Assembly (NCBI GenBank): GCA_017520545.1
Contig: JAFXFM010000023.1
Span: forward strand, 34,653 to 98,652
Reading direction: 5' to 3'
DNA length: 64,000 bases
Source of the DNA: Alistipes sp.
Lineage (GTDB): Bacteria; Bacteroidota; Bacteroidia; Bacteroidales; Rikenellaceae
Shown: positions 1-8,668 of the stretch, piece after piece
Layout: the number at the start of each line of letters is the position of its first letter
Numbering within the stretch: the first letter of the stretch is position 1
Notes under the pieces: model-generated
Databases searched by the model: none
Seen by the model: the letters and a program-made list of their open reading frames with translations, nothing else
What the model was told of the DNA's origin: nothing
Translations under genes and position numbers: made by a program

Positions 1-159
1 CGCGACGAACGCAACCTCCGCCTCAAAGAGATTGGTAAGGAGAACGCCTTGGTACGACAGATAATTGATTTGGCACTCCTCTCGAACGGAATGTTGAAGG
101 GCAAGAATCTTTCGGACTTTATACAACGCTCAATCTCGCTGATAGAGAGCAAAGAGTAA
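1..159 (+). CDS. htpG: Molecular chaperone HtpG (Hsp90), C-terminal end only
   Basis: The frame is open from the window edge and gives the last 52 residues before TAA. The helix containing DLALLSNGMLKG followed by a short polar tail is what I recognise as the C-terminal dimerisation end of bacterial Hsp90 (HtpG), an ATP-dependent cytosolic chaperone. The N-terminal ATPase and middle domains lie outside the window. The downstream gene converges on it with only about 30 bp between stops; a GC-rich palindromic stretch (GCGGTGCAGAGATGCACCGC, 169-188) followed by TTTTT could terminate transcription. Family identity rests on a short fragment, so it is good but not certain. Confidence 0.8.
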   Translation, partial: RDERNLRLKEIGKENALVRQIIDLALLSNGMLKGKNLSDFIQRSISLIESKE

Positions 160-168
160 GAAGAAAGC

Positions 169-193
169 GGTGCAGAGATGCACCGCTTTTTCT
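169..193 (+). terminator. Hairpin terminator behind htpG
   Basis: GCGGTGCA and TGCACCGC pair perfectly around a 4-nt loop (GAGA) and are followed directly by TTTTTCT. This is a textbook intrinsic terminator for the rightward htpG transcript. It lies between two convergent stop codons. Confidence 0.75.
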
Positions 194-602
194 ATTCCAA
201 CCCTAATGCCTTCATCTTTTCGACCACATACTGTGGTACTCGGCACGGACGACGGGTCTCGCCATTTAGGAAGCCAAGCCACGTATGACCTGTATTAATC
301 AACACACCCTCCTCGTTATACAACTCGTATCGCACTTTTAGGCGCACCATAGGCATCTCCTCGACAATCACTCGCACAATAATCTCCTCGTCGAAATGAG
401 CCGGAAGAATATACTTGGAGCCTACCTCCAAAATCGGCGATATGATACCGTTCTTCTCCATCTCGTCGTATGGCATACCCCACGCACGTAACGCTGCAAC
501 ACGAGCTGCCTCGTAATAGACTATATAGTTTGAGTGGTGCACAATACCCATCTGGTCGGTATCCTTGTAGCGCACCCTTATCTTCTCATCGTGAAAAATC
601 AT
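192..602 (-). CDS. Acyl-CoA thioesterase, YbgC/FadM-type hotdog fold
   Basis: A 136-residue single-domain 4HBT hotdog protein, the normal length for the YbgC/FadM group. The signature DTDQMGIVHHSNY (residues 14-26) contains the catalytic Asp16 and the GIVHH substrate loop. Such enzymes hydrolyse acyl-CoA or acyl-ACP thioesters in the cytosol; the chain length cannot be read from the sequence. The start ATG overlaps the stop of the upstream FAD synthetase gene (ATGA), so the two are translationally coupled at the end of a leftward operon that also holds rex. Confidence 0.85.
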   Translation of the reverse strand: MIFHDEKIRVRYKDTDQMGIVHHSNYIVYYEAARVAALRAWGMPYDEMEKNGIISPILEVGSKYILPAHFDEEIIVRVIVEEMPMVRLKVRYELYNEEGVLINTGHTWLGFLNGETRRPCRVPQYVVEKMKALGLE

Positions 603-1327
603 AACGCTATCTCTATCTTCTGTGAAAACTTACTCTTCTGCTCCACCACGCCACCGCATATCCGGCAACGTCCCTTCTCTCCGTCAATCAGGCAGTCGTA
701 CTCGCCATCGGTAGGTAGCAGTTTGTATTGCGAGGTTGCTACTCTACCCTGCTCGTCCGCCTCGCCTATTATAATATAGGTATGACCGAGCAACTGACGC
801 GCAAGTGCCACATCGCCCTTGGCAAGAGCCTTGCGTATGGTGGTCGAGGATATCTTATTGCCATTGTCGGTGTATTGCGCTATCTCGACAACCTCCAATG
901 CTCCGTGTCGCAACAAAAACGAATGGTCGCCCTCCTTATTGTGTCCGAAATGGTGGTTATAGCCCACAATAAGTCGCTTTATTCGGAGTTTACCTATCAG
1001 GTAGTCGTCGATAAACTCCTCACGCGAAAGGCGACTAAACGCCTCGTCAAATGGTATAACAACGACATAATCCACACCCGCCTGCTCCAATAGCGCACAC
1101 TTCTCCTCGAACGACGTGAGCAGTCGTAGCCCCTCATCGTTACCGAGGGTGATGCGCGGATGGGGTTCGAAGGTCAGCACAACGCTCTCGCCACCGCACG
1201 CCTTGGCTTGGCGCACTACCTCATCGAGCAAAATTCGGTGTCCGCGATGCACCCCATCATAGGAGCCTACCGTAGCCACACCATTGCTGAGTGCAGGAGG
1301 ATTGTCGAAACCCCAAACGACCTTCAT
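599..1327 (-). CDS. ribF: FAD synthetase (RibF adenylyltransferase half); riboflavin-kinase domain degenerate
   Basis: Residues 1-182 form the nucleotidyltransferase domain of RibF that converts FMN and ATP to FAD: GSYDGVHRGH at 21-30 is the HxGH-type nucleotide site and ISSTTIR at 159-165 is the second conserved motif. A bifunctional RibF has about 300 residues with a C-terminal riboflavin kinase carrying GFPTAN. Here only about 60 residues follow, with no GFPTAN, so the kinase domain looks decayed to a remnant. A free-standing riboflavin kinase is present at 25433-25801, which explains how the function could be kept. The gene starts 3 bp after the rex stop and overlaps the thioesterase gene. 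Confidence 0.87.
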   Translation of the reverse strand: MKVVWGFDNPPALSNGVATVGSYDGVHRGHRILLDEVVRQAKACGGESVVLTFEPHPRITLGNDEGLRLLTSFEEKCALLEQAGVDYVVVIPFDEAFSRLSREEFIDDYLIGKLRIKRLIVGYNHHFGHNKEGDHSFLLRHGALEVVEIAQYTDNGNKISSTTIRKALAKGDVALARQLLGHTYIIIGEADEQGRVATSQYKLLPTDGEYDCLIDGEKGRCRICGGVVEQKSKFSQKIEIAL

Positions 1328-1329
1328 CG

Positions 1330-1980
1330 CTATTGATTGTTATTCTCCTCGGCAGCCTTCACAAAGTAGGCAACCTTTTCGAGAATGGTTGTAATATCGT
1401 AGTTCTCCACCACAATTCCCTGTGGGAAGTTCATCGGCACCGAGGTAAAGTTCAGCACACCCTTGATACCCGCATTGATAATTGGCACGGTATATTGAGC
1501 AGCCAACGACGACGGCAACGAGATAATCACAATACTGATATCGTTATTCTCGACCACCTCCTCGAAGTCGTTTATGTGGTAGCACGGGATATCCATAATG
1601 GTCTGCCCCACTTTCGCCTCATCAACATCAAAGGAGGCTGTGATGCGTATATTCAACTGCTTTGAATTGAAGTACTTGGTAATCGCCTGACCGAGGTGGC
1701 CCATACCCATAACCGCCACCTTCATTGTATTCTCGCTATATAGTATCGAGTCGATAAAGTCAATAAGCACCTTCACGTCGTAGCCCTTCTTCGTATCGCT
1801 CGAAAAGCCTATGAGCATCAAGTCGCGACGCACCTGCACAGCCGTAATGCCGTGCATACCCGCCAAGATATGCGAAAACACGTGGGTTATACCTCGGCGA
1901 TGACACGCCAAGAGTGTACGGCGATACTCACTAAGTCGCTCGATGGTCTTCTCCGGTATCGGGGTTTGGATATTTGGCAT
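1330..1980 (-). CDS. rex: Redox-sensing transcriptional repressor Rex
   Basis: At 216 residues it has the usual Rex length. The first 80 residues are a winged helix (VQVRRDLMLIG, about residues 48-58, is the DNA-recognition region), followed by a Rossmann fold with the dinucleotide loop GMGHLG at 92-97 (many Rex proteins have GxGNLG) and a C-terminal swap helix. Rex represses fermentation and respiration genes and leaves DNA when NADH is high. It sits 8 bp behind the LysM gene and 3 bp before the FAD synthetase gene, a suggestive pairing of redox sensing with flavin supply, though the link is inferred. Confidence 0.93.
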   Translation of the reverse strand: MPNIQTPIPEKTIERLSEYRRTLLACHRRGITHVFSHILAGMHGITAVQVRRDLMLIGFSSDTKKGYDVKVLIDFIDSILYSENTMKVAVMGMGHLGQAITKYFNSKQLNIRITASFDVDEAKVGQTIMDIPCYHINDFEEVVENNDISIVIISLPSSLAAQYTVPIINAGIKGVLNFTSVPMNFPQGIVVENYDITTILEKVAYFVKAAEENNNQ

Positions 1981-1988
1981 ATAAACTC

Positions 1989-3515
1989 TTATTCGAAAGT
2001 TACGGTATAGTCCTTATTGTAGCTCTGCTTCACCCACTCTTGATTTACATAGATGCCCGTTTCGCTATCCTTTTTGAAGCGGTATGGCGTACACAAAGGC
2101 ACAAAATACTCTCCCACCAAGCCCTCTGACAACTTATCGTTGTAGAGCGCTCGTATAAACAATGTAGCGGCATCGTAGCCACGGAATGCAAAGAGTGAAG
2201 GTATCATACCATACGAGCGGATAAAACGCTTCTCGAAGGTTCTAATCGTCGGATTTATGGTGTGCGAGAAGTAGTTTGACACCATTGTTACACCACTCTT
2301 GTAGAGAGATATCTTCTCCAAACTTGCAAATCGGGTCCAGCTATGGCTTCCAAGAAGAATAAACGGCTGTGCACCATTGTAGCGAGTGAGAGATTGACGT
2401 ACCGTATGCAAAGCGTTCAAAAGACGGTCCACCTCGACCTCGTTGTTGGAGGTAACAACAACTACAGGTTGGTCGTTACCACGTATCAACGCCACCAACT
2501 CGTTCACATTTCGTCCCACTTGGTGCGGCTGCTCGGTGAGGTAGCGCTTCTCCACCACCTTCGAACTATCGGGCAACATCGCACGTATAGCCTTATCGAA
2601 CTTTTCATCCACATTCTGTGTCGAGATGATAATCACCCTTCTATCTCCGTTGAACAACTCGCGCAGTTTCGTCATTCTGGTATCCGGCGTAGGTGCCATT
2701 TGGAAGAGCGAATTGCTCTTCGTATCGGTAAGAGTAGCCAATGGCGACACCACCGGAATACCCTTGCCCTCCAATGCGGCAAGCACAGGTTTCATATCCT
2801 CCTCATAGACAGGTCCCACAACCAAGTCGGCTTTGTCGAGTGCGCCCGACGCAATAATCTCGGCTATGCGCACCGAATCACGCGCAGTATTATAAACATC
2901 GAGATTGACCGAGTGCCCCGAAAGGCGCACACTATCCACGCCCATCAGGAAACCGCGATAGAAGTCGATATAGTTCTTCGCAGGTCTATCCTCTGCGCCA
3001 AATGGCAACATCAGCACGACGTTGGCTCTCTCACCACGCTTCAACGTGCGAAGTTTCACCTGTAAAGGTACCGGGTTATTTGCCGATGCAGGGAGTTTGT
3101 TCTCGGTGATGAATTGCTCCAAAATTCGGGTAGCCTTCTCAACCATTGTCGCCAGCTTCCGCTCCTCGGCAACACTCTCGGCGGTAGAGGCAACAACTAC
3201 CTCCTCCGACCTCTCTGCCTTGTTCTCAGCCTTATCCACATTTGCACGTCGCTCACGTCGCTCCTCAGCTACTCGCTCCGTCTTTGGTATTCGGAGTTTC
3301 TGACCCACCGAGAGGATATCCGAAAGGTCGTCATTTGCTGCTCTCAACTCCTCCACAGTGATTCCGTTCTCACGAGCCAACGAGTAGATTGTATCGCCCT
3401 TCTCCACTTTGTAGGTGAAATATCGCTTTCCGTCAGTGTGAACAGTACTCTCTGCCGAGGCCGGTACCACAGCTGTAACGAGCAAGAACATTAGGGTTAT
3501 TATCAAACTGCGCAT
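1989..3515 (-). CDS. Secreted LysM protein with a type 1 periplasmic-binding-protein fold
   Basis: 508 residues. A signal peptide (1-21, ending ASA-E) is followed by one LysM domain (about 33-76, YKVEKGDTIYSLARENG), which binds peptidoglycan. A charged linker rich in Glu, Arg and Ala (about 80-125) follows, then about 350 residues resembling the Leu/Ile/Val-binding periplasmic fold (GPVYEEDMKPVL, PVVSPLAT, FRGYDAATLFIRAL). Proteins of this layout are common in Bacteroidota and usually annotated only as LysM or ABC-binding-like. No ABC transporter genes are near, so a role as a wall-anchored binding or sensor protein is more likely than transport. Function unknown. Confidence 0.8.
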   Translation of the reverse strand: MRSLIITLMFLLVTAVVPASAESTVHTDGKRYFTYKVEKGDTIYSLARENGITVEELRAANDDLSDILSVGQKLRIPKTERVAEERRERRANVDKAENKAERSEEVVVASTAESVAEERKLATMVEKATRILEQFITENKLPASANNPVPLQVKLRTLKRGERANVVLMLPFGAEDRPAKNYIDFYRGFLMGVDSVRLSGHSVNLDVYNTARDSVRIAEIIASGALDKADLVVGPVYEEDMKPVLAALEGKGIPVVSPLATLTDTKSNSLFQMAPTPDTRMTKLRELFNGDRRVIIISTQNVDEKFDKAIRAMLPDSSKVVEKRYLTEQPHQVGRNVNELVALIRGNDQPVVVVTSNNEVEVDRLLNALHTVRQSLTRYNGAQPFILLGSHSWTRFASLEKISLYKSGVTMVSNYFSHTINPTIRTFEKRFIRSYGMIPSLFAFRGYDAATLFIRALYNDKLSEGLVGEYFVPLCTPYRFKKDSETGIYVNQEWVKQSYNKDYTVTFE

Positions 3516-3532
3516 CTTCTTGTAGTGTAAAT

Positions 3533-4318
3533 CTATTTAAGTCGTAACTTTATCTCGGTAAAAATCTTTTTGGTATAGTTTGGAAAATCTCCATTCATAA
3601 TCCAATCGTAGTAACTCGGCTCTCGGCGAAAGATATCCTCCACCGCCTGTCCCTTGTACTTGCCAAAGGTAAAGAGCTCTCTCCCCTTCTCGTCGTAACC
3701 TATGCGACCTGCAAAGTCTGCCGTCTTGCCACGCGAGGAGAACTCCGAGAGGAAATCCACGCTATTTTCGAGGTCGCCATAGCGGTCCAACTGCGAACAC
3801 AGCACCTCGTATGTTGCCATCGTGTCGGCATCGGCGCTATGTGCCGCCTCCAACTCCTTACCACAGTAGAAGCGATAGGCTGCAACCAACGTGCGCTCCT
3901 CCTTCTTGTGGAAGATGTTCTGCACATCGACATACTTCGCCCTCTTGAAGAAATCGACATCTACTCCTGCTCGCATAAACTCCTCCGCCAACATTGGAAG
4001 GTCGAAGCGGTTGGAGTTGAAGCCGCAGAAGTCGCAACCCTCCAAGTATGCCCTCAACGACTTGGCATATTGACGGAACGTCGGGCAATCCTTCACATCA
4101 TCATCGGTGATGTGATGCACCGCAGTAGCCTCCGCCGGAATAGGCATCTCGGGATTTATACGCTTGGTCTTCGCCTCGCCACCATCTATCGAACCATCGG
4201 GCATAACCTTTACAACCGATATCTCGACAATGCGGTCTGTGGATATATTGGTGCCCGTGGTCTCCAAGTCGAAGAAGACCATCGGGCGCTTCAAATTTAG
4301 TTTCATATTGTTAGCCAT
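3533..4318 (-). CDS. DnaQ-like 3'-5' exonuclease with C-terminal DUF3820-like domain
   Basis: A DEDDh exonuclease: FDLETTG at 16-22 gives Asp17 and Glu19, NRFDLPML around 103-110 gives Asp106, and HSADAD at 160-165 gives the catalytic His and last Asp. The final 50 residues (FTFGKYKGQAVEDI... DWIMNGDFP) resemble the DUF3820 module often joined to such nucleases. It may proofread or trim DNA/RNA ends; adjacency to dnaN supports a replication role. Two starts are possible: ATG at 4318, which lies inside a TTAGCCA repeat and encodes MANN, or ATG at 4306 (MKLNLKRP). The second may be the ancestral one. Confidence 0.85.
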   Translation of the reverse strand: MANNMKLNLKRPMVFFDLETTGTNISTDRIVEISVVKVMPDGSIDGGEAKTKRINPEMPIPAEATAVHHITDDDVKDCPTFRQYAKSLRAYLEGCDFCGFNSNRFDLPMLAEEFMRAGVDVDFFKRAKYVDVQNIFHKKEERTLVAAYRFYCGKELEAAHSADADTMATYEVLCSQLDRYGDLENSVDFLSEFSSRGKTADFAGRIGYDEKGRELFTFGKYKGQAVEDIFRREPSYYDWIMNGDFPNYTKKIFTEIKLRLK

Positions 4319-4347
4319 TAGCTATTAGCCATTAGCCATTAGCTTTT
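4308..4347. repeat. TTAGCCA simple-repeat array
   Basis: Tandem copies of TTAGCCA alternating with TTAGCTA. The array overlaps the longer possible start codon of the neighbouring exonuclease gene. The same short repeat recurs at 13126-13160, 21078-21105, 24385-24410, 25426-25450, 41738-41766 and, weakly, 54331-54350, always at gene ends. Confidence 0.8.
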
Positions 4348-4481
4348 TAGTTTTCCGCTTTCAGTTTTCCGTTTTAATCCTGCTTCGCAGGCTTTTCCTC
4401 CTCGCGGCTCGGCATAGTGCAAACAAGTTTGCCCTCTGCTCTCGCTCCGCAGCGTCGGTTCCGTTTTCCGTTTTCCGTTTT
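4348..4481 (-). repeat. Dispersed structured repeat, copy A (CGGAAAAC-framed)
   Basis: Read on the minus strand: CGGAAAAC units, a core starting GGAACCGACG, an inner hairpin GCAAAC-TT-GTTTGC, a second hairpin CCTGC-GAA-GCAGG preceded by GGAGGAAAA, then more CGGAAAAC units. Four other copies are at 8332, 12107, 46205 and 55082. It begins 1-2 nt behind the dnaN stop codon and has the same orientation as dnaN, so it would be part of the dnaN 3' transcript. Confidence 0.85.
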
Positions 4482-5606
4482 TTATGCATTAATCATCATC
4501 GGCATCAGCAACATCAATGTCGAAGAGCTCTGAACGTCATCGTATACAGGCTTGTAGACACCTGCACGGCTCGAATCTGCCAACTCTACGAGAATTGTAG
4601 GGGTTTCGATGTTCGAGAGAATCTCCACGAGGAATGTCGATTTGAAGCCGATTGTGATAGGGTCGCCCTCGTAGCTGCACGACAACGACTCGTTAGCCGA
4701 AATCGAGAAGTTTACATCCTGCGCTGCAAGCACAACCTTGTTATTCTTAATATCCAAGCGGATAAGGTTGGTGCTTGGGTTCGAGCAGACAGCCACACGC
4801 TTGATTGCGTTCAACAATCCTACACGGTCCACCAACAACTTGTTAGGGTTCTCCTGCGGTATAACTACGTTGTAGTTAGGGTATGCTCCCTCGATAAGGC
4901 GGCAAACCAAAGTGCTCGACGACAACTCGAATACTACATTCTTCTGGTCGAAGGTCATCTTCACCTCGCCCTCCTCCTTCAAGAGGATATTCTTCAACAA
5001 GTTTGCAGGCTTCTTTGGCAAGATAAACGCAGCCTTAACGCCACAAGCGCACTCTACGGTGTGCTTAACCAACTTGTGAGCATCGGTAGCCACACAGGTA
5101 AGTTCAGTCTCGTCGAGGTTGAAATATACACCATTCATCACCGGACGCAACTCATCGTCTGCCGTCGCGAAGATGGTCTTGTTGATACCGTTTACCAAAA
5201 CATCTACATCGAGCGATACCTCGGTCTTCTCCTCCGACAACTCGTGAGTCTGAGGGTAGCTTACCGGGTTTGCTCCCGGAACCGACGACTGACCGCTGTT
5301 CCAAGCGATGCAAATCTCCCAATTCTCCTCGTTCACCTCAAACGTAAGAGGCATCTCCGAACACTCCTTCAACACGTCGAGCATCAACTTTGCAGGTGCT
5401 GCCACAGTGCCCTCTTTCTCGACATTATCGACATTGATGGTGCCTACGAGTGTTGTTTCGAGGTCCGATGTGGTAACCTTCAAAACATCACCCTCCAACT
5501 CCATCAAGAAGTAGTCGAGAATCGGAAGTGTGTTCTTGCTGTTGATAACCTTGCCGGTTGTCGCCAATAACGACAACAAAGCCGAACTTGATACTGTAAA
5601 TTTCAT
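4482..5606 (-). CDS. dnaN: DNA polymerase III sliding clamp, beta subunit
   Basis: 374 residues, the normal size for the three-domain bacterial clamp. Conserved stretches include the N-terminal MKFTVSSSALL, a VAAPAKLMLDVLKE segment, and the C-terminal MLLMPM that closes the peptide-binding pocket (consensus LMPMR/L). The dimeric ring tethers the polymerase to DNA. Here it heads a leftward run with the DnaQ-like exonuclease next; it is not adjacent to dnaA or recF, as is common in Bacteroidota. Confidence 0.95.
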   Translation of the reverse strand: MKFTVSSSALLSLLATTGKVINSKNTLPILDYFLMELEGDVLKVTTSDLETTLVGTINVDNVEKEGTVAAPAKLMLDVLKECSEMPLTFEVNEENWEICIAWNSGQSSVPGANPVSYPQTHELSEEKTEVSLDVDVLVNGINKTIFATADDELRPVMNGVYFNLDETELTCVATDAHKLVKHTVECACGVKAAFILPKKPANLLKNILLKEEGEVKMTFDQKNVVFELSSSTLVCRLIEGAYPNYNVVIPQENPNKLLVDRVGLLNAIKRVAVCSNPSTNLIRLDIKNNKVVLAAQDVNFSISANESLSCSYEGDPITIGFKSTFLVEILSNIETPTILVELADSSRAGVYKPVYDDVQSSSTLMLLMPMMINA

Positions 5607-5945
5607 AATTTCTGTTACTTTTTATGTTTGTTAATAATACTTTAAGTTTCTGGTTACCTACAATCTCTTACAGAGTGGGAGGAATTATGAAATTATTCCA
5701 TCTTGACATTCCCCCTAAATCCCCCTTTGGCAAAGGGGGACTTGTCGTTCGGTGTCCCTCACTCCGTTAAGATTTCTGCTATTTTTTATGTTTGTACTAT
5801 TTTGTTTGTGTTTGCTTTTTTTATAGGGGTTACTGGGGATTACTGGGGGCGGGCGTTCCGCCCTTTATGGGGGCGCTCACTCCGTTCGCTTTATAGGGAG
5901 CGTTTTCCGCTTTCAGTTTTCCGCTTTCCGTTTTCCGTTTTCCGT
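5607..5945. repeat. Gene-free spacer: hairpin plus CCAGTAA-type and CGGAAAAC repeats
   Basis: No gene is supported; the open frame 5703-5960 is made of repeats. Contents: a perfect hairpin CCCCCTTTG/CAAAGGGGG (5721-5739); a cluster reading GGGGTTACTGGGGATTACTG (5825-5850), the reverse of the CCCCAGTAA decamers found at 8514, 12271 and 46414; the hairpin GGGCG-TTC-CGCCC next to it; and a minus-orientation CGGAAAAC array (5901-5948) that runs into the stop codon of the following gene. I could not find a convincing promoter for dnaN here. Confidence 0.7.
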
Positions 5946-6830
5946 TTAAATCGTTGCTAACTTGTTAAGGGCATCGACCACCATCTCGCGGACGAATGGC
6001 TTGTAGTCGGTGCAGGCGTCCTTCGCAATGCGCTGGGCGATTATAGTGCAAATCGTACCCGCCTTGTGGCCCATAAGCGCTGCCAAGCCTGCCAATGCCG
6101 ACGACTCCATCTCGAAGTTCGTGATACGTCGTCCTTCGAAGCGGAACGACTCAATCTTCTCGTTCAACTTCAAATCCTGCGGTTGAAGGCGCACCCAACG
6201 TCCCTGCGGAGCATAGAAGCCCGGTGCTGCAATGGTAATACCCTCGCGTGTAACGTCTTTAAAGAGCTCAAATAACGACTCGTCAGCGTCGATGAAGTAT
6301 GGTGCTGTGAGTTGCGGATTCCAACCCGTATGCGCCACAAAAGCCTTCTCAATGGCGAGGTCGCACACATCGTTACGTCCTGCGTAGTAGTTGAGCAAGC
6401 CGTCGAAGCCCACCGAAGTGCGGGCAAATACTCGCTCGCCAACATTTATATCCTCCTGCAACGCTCCCGAAGTACCGAGGCGCACGAGTGTAAGCTGCTT
6501 AAACTCCTCCTTGACCTGACGTGTGGCAAAGTCGATATTCGCCAAGGCGTCCAACTCGGTAACCACGATGTCGATATTGTCGGTACCGATACCCGTAGAG
6601 AGCGCAGTCATACGACGACCCTTGTAGGTTCCCGTTATAGTCTTGAACTCGCGGCTTGCCACGTCGCACTCGATATTATCGAAGAACGAGGCTATCAGCT
6701 CTACACGTCCGGGGTCGCCCACCAAAATCACAATATCCGAAATTTGCTCGGGGCGAAGATGAAGATGGAATATCGAACCGTCCTCATTTATAATAAGTTC
6801 CGATGCCGGAATAACTCTCTTTTCGCTCAT
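5946..6830 (-). CDS. Nucleoside phosphorylase, uridine phosphorylase-like
   Basis: 294 residues of the PNP/UDP phosphorylase fold. GDPGR at 38-42 is the phosphate-binding loop, RLGTSGALQ (about 116-124) is the second phosphate/ribose motif and NFEMESSAL (about 239-247) is the nucleoside-binding loop. It would split a pyrimidine (most likely uridine) nucleoside to free base and ribose 1-phosphate in salvage. The protein is longer than E. coli Udp (253), as in other Bacteroidota members. The TAA stop is the first part of a CGGAAAAC repeat array. Confidence 0.85.
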   Translation of the reverse strand: MSEKRVIPASELIINEDGSIFHLHLRPEQISDIVILVGDPGRVELIASFFDNIECDVASREFKTITGTYKGRRMTALSTGIGTDNIDIVVTELDALANIDFATRQVKEEFKQLTLVRLGTSGALQEDINVGERVFARTSVGFDGLLNYYAGRNDVCDLAIEKAFVAHTGWNPQLTAPYFIDADESLFELFKDVTREGITIAAPGFYAPQGRWVRLQPQDLKLNEKIESFRFEGRRITNFEMESSALAGLAALMGHKAGTICTIIAQRIAKDACTDYKPFVREMVVDALNKLATI

Positions 6831-6856
6831 AATTTTTCTTTTTAGCAGTTATACTC

Positions 6857-6887
6857 TTGGATATTTGGCATAAAAATAGTATATTTA
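6857..6887 (+). promoter_or_regulatory. Probable promoter of the glmM-type mutase gene
   Basis: TTGG at 6857-6860, a 19-bp gap and TATATTTA at 6880-6887 resemble the Bacteroidota -33/-7 pair, with A in place of the final G. The predicted transcript would start near 6894, about 50 nt before the start codon. Weakish match. Confidence 0.5.
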
Positions 6888-6942
6888 CATCGATTTTCAA
6901 AACAAAACAACAATTTTTTTATTAAAAATAAAAACTACTACT

Positions 6943-8331
6943 ATGACACTCATTAAATCTATCTCCGGTATTCGCGGAACGATAGGCGGCGAAGTGGGTG
7001 AGAACCTAACCCCTATCGACATCGTAAAATTCACTATTGCCTACACCCGTTTTATTGCAGGCAAGAATAGCGCCAAACGTTTGCGCATCGTCGTAGGTCG
7101 CGACGCCCGCATCTCGGGCGAGATGGTGAACGATATCATCGAAGGAACGCTCCTCGGCTGTGGTGTCGATGTTATCAATGTTGGTCTTTGCACCACCCCG
7201 GGTACCGAAATGGCGGTTATCACTCACAAGGCTGACGGCGGTATCATCATCACCGCATCGCACAATCCAAAGCAGTGGAACGCATTGAAGCTCCTCAACG
7301 AGAAGGGCGAGTTCCTCAACGCTGCCGAGGGTCAGCAGGTGCTCGCTTTGGCAGAGCAGGAGGACTTCATCTTCCCTGACGTAGAGAACATCGGAAAGGT
7401 GATTTCGCGCGAGGACTTCAACCCTACGCATATCGACCAAGTACTTGCTCTTAACCTCGTTGATGTTGAGAAGGTTAAGGCACGCAAGTTCAAGGTCGTA
7501 GTAGACGCCGTAAATTCGATTGGCGGTGTTGTAATTCCCGCACTCTTGGAGAAGCTCGGTTGCGAGGTTGTAAAGCTCAACTGCGAGCCTAACGGACAAT
7601 TTGCACACAACCCTGAGCCACTTCCGCAAAACCTCACCGAGATTTCGGAGGTTATCGTTCGCGAGAAGGCTGACCTCGGTGTCGTAGTCGATCCTGACGT
7701 GGACCGCTTGGCACTTGTAAATGAGGACGGCACAATGTTTGGTGAGGAGTACACTTTGGTTGCGGTTGCGGACTATATCCTCACCCACACCAAGGGTAAC
7801 ACCTGCTCGAACCTCTCCTCTTCGCGTGCGTTGTGCGACGTTACCGTAGCGCACGGTGCTTCGTATGCGGCTTCGGCTGTGGGCGAGGTGAACGTGGTTA
7901 CCAAGATGAAGGAGACAGGCGCAGTTATCGGTGGCGAGGGCAATGGCGGAGTTATCTACCCTGAATTGCACTACGGTCGCGATGCGTTGGTTGGCGTAGC
8001 ATTGTTCCTCACCTACCTTGCCGACTTGGGTTGCACGATGACTCAGTTGCGTTTGCGCTACCCTGCATACTTCGCTTCGAAGAATAAGATTGAGCTTACA
8101 CCTGCGATTGACGTGGACAAGGTGCTGGCTACAATCAAGGAGCGTTACGCACACGAGCGCGTGAATGATATTGATGGTGTGAAGATTGACTTCCTCCCAT
8201 ATTGGGTGCACCTTCGCAAGTCGAACACCGAGCCTATTATCCGCATCTACACCGAGGCAAAGACTCAGGAGATAGCCGACGAGGTAGCCGAGAAGTTCAT
8301 TGCCGAGATTAAGGAGATTTGCAATCTCTAA
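6943..8331 (+). CDS. glmM: Phosphoglucosamine mutase-type phosphohexomutase
   Basis: 462 residues with all four phosphohexomutase landmarks: the active-site phosphoserine loop TASHNPKQWN (Ser106), the metal loop DPDVDR at 250-255, the sugar loop GEGNGG (about 334-339) and the C-terminal phosphate-binding segment RKSNTEPIIRIY. Bacteroidota proteins of this length and type are usually assigned as GlmM (glucosamine 6-phosphate to glucosamine 1-phosphate, for peptidoglycan and LPS), but phosphomannomutase activity cannot be excluded. It is monocistronic; repeat copy B starts right at its stop codon. Confidence 0.85.
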   Translation: MTLIKSISGIRGTIGGEVGENLTPIDIVKFTIAYTRFIAGKNSAKRLRIVVGRDARISGEMVNDIIEGTLLGCGVDVINVGLCTTPGTEMAVITHKADGGIIITASHNPKQWNALKLLNEKGEFLNAAEGQQVLALAEQEDFIFPDVENIGKVISREDFNPTHIDQVLALNLVDVEKVKARKFKVVVDAVNSIGGVVIPALLEKLGCEVVKLNCEPNGQFAHNPEPLPQNLTEISEVIVREKADLGVVVDPDVDRLALVNEDGTMFGEEYTLVAVADYILTHTKGNTCSNLSSSRALCDVTVAHGASYAASAVGEVNVVTKMKETGAVIGGEGNGGVIYPELHYGRDALVGVALFLTYLADLGCTMTQLRLRYPAYFASKNKIELTPAIDVDKVLATIKERYAHERVNDIDGVKIDFLPYWVHLRKSNTEPIIRIYTEAKTQEIADEVAEKFIAEIKEICNL

Positions 8332-8475
8332 AACGGAAAACTGAAAACGGAAAACGGAAAACTGAAAACGGAACCGACGCTGCGGAGCGAGAGCAGAGGG
8401 CAAGCTTGTTTGCACTATGCCGAGCCGCGAGGAGGAAAAGCCTGCGAAGCAGGATTAAAACGGAAAACTTTTTTT
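8332..8475 (+). repeat. Dispersed structured repeat, copy B
   Basis: CGGAAAAC/CTGAAAAC units (8332-8370), core GGAACCGACGC, inner hairpin GCAAGC-TT-GTTTGC (8400-8413, one G-T wobble relative to copy A), hairpin CCTGC-GAA-GCAGG and a closing CGGAAAAC. It begins directly behind the TAA of the upstream gene and in the same orientation. Its core is nearly identical to copy A. Confidence 0.85.
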
Positions 8476-8509
8476 GATAGAGTACAGAGAGCGACACAAA
8501 ATAAGTTGG

Positions 8510-8668
8510 TAGCGCACCCCAGTAAAGGGCGGAACGCCCGCCCCCAGTAAGCACCGAAGGTGCACCCCCAGTAAACCCCAGAATAGCCTGCGCCTTGACA
8601 AGGGTTGGAGTTCGGGGTGCGCAAAAACTAATTCTCAATTTTTAATTCTTAATTTTTAATTTTTAATT
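8510..8668. repeat. CCAGTAA decamers, GAA-loop hairpins and AATTCTTAATTTTT tract
   Basis: Three CCCCAGTAA units are separated by two different perfect hairpins with the same GAA loop, GGGCG-GAA-CGCCC and GCACC-GAA-GGTGC. A module TGCGCCTTGACAAGGGT (8589-8605) is shared with 13090-13106. An A/T tract built from AATTCTTAATTTTT (8630-8668) runs to the start of the next gene, where a promoter or ribosome site might otherwise be expected. Confidence 0.75.

Noticed and set aside
5703-5960. 85-residue frame, and similar frames at 8309-8638 and 12088-12405
   Set aside because: Composed of dispersed repeats (CGGAAAAC, CCAGTAA); no start signals and low-complexity Phe/Arg/Ser translations.
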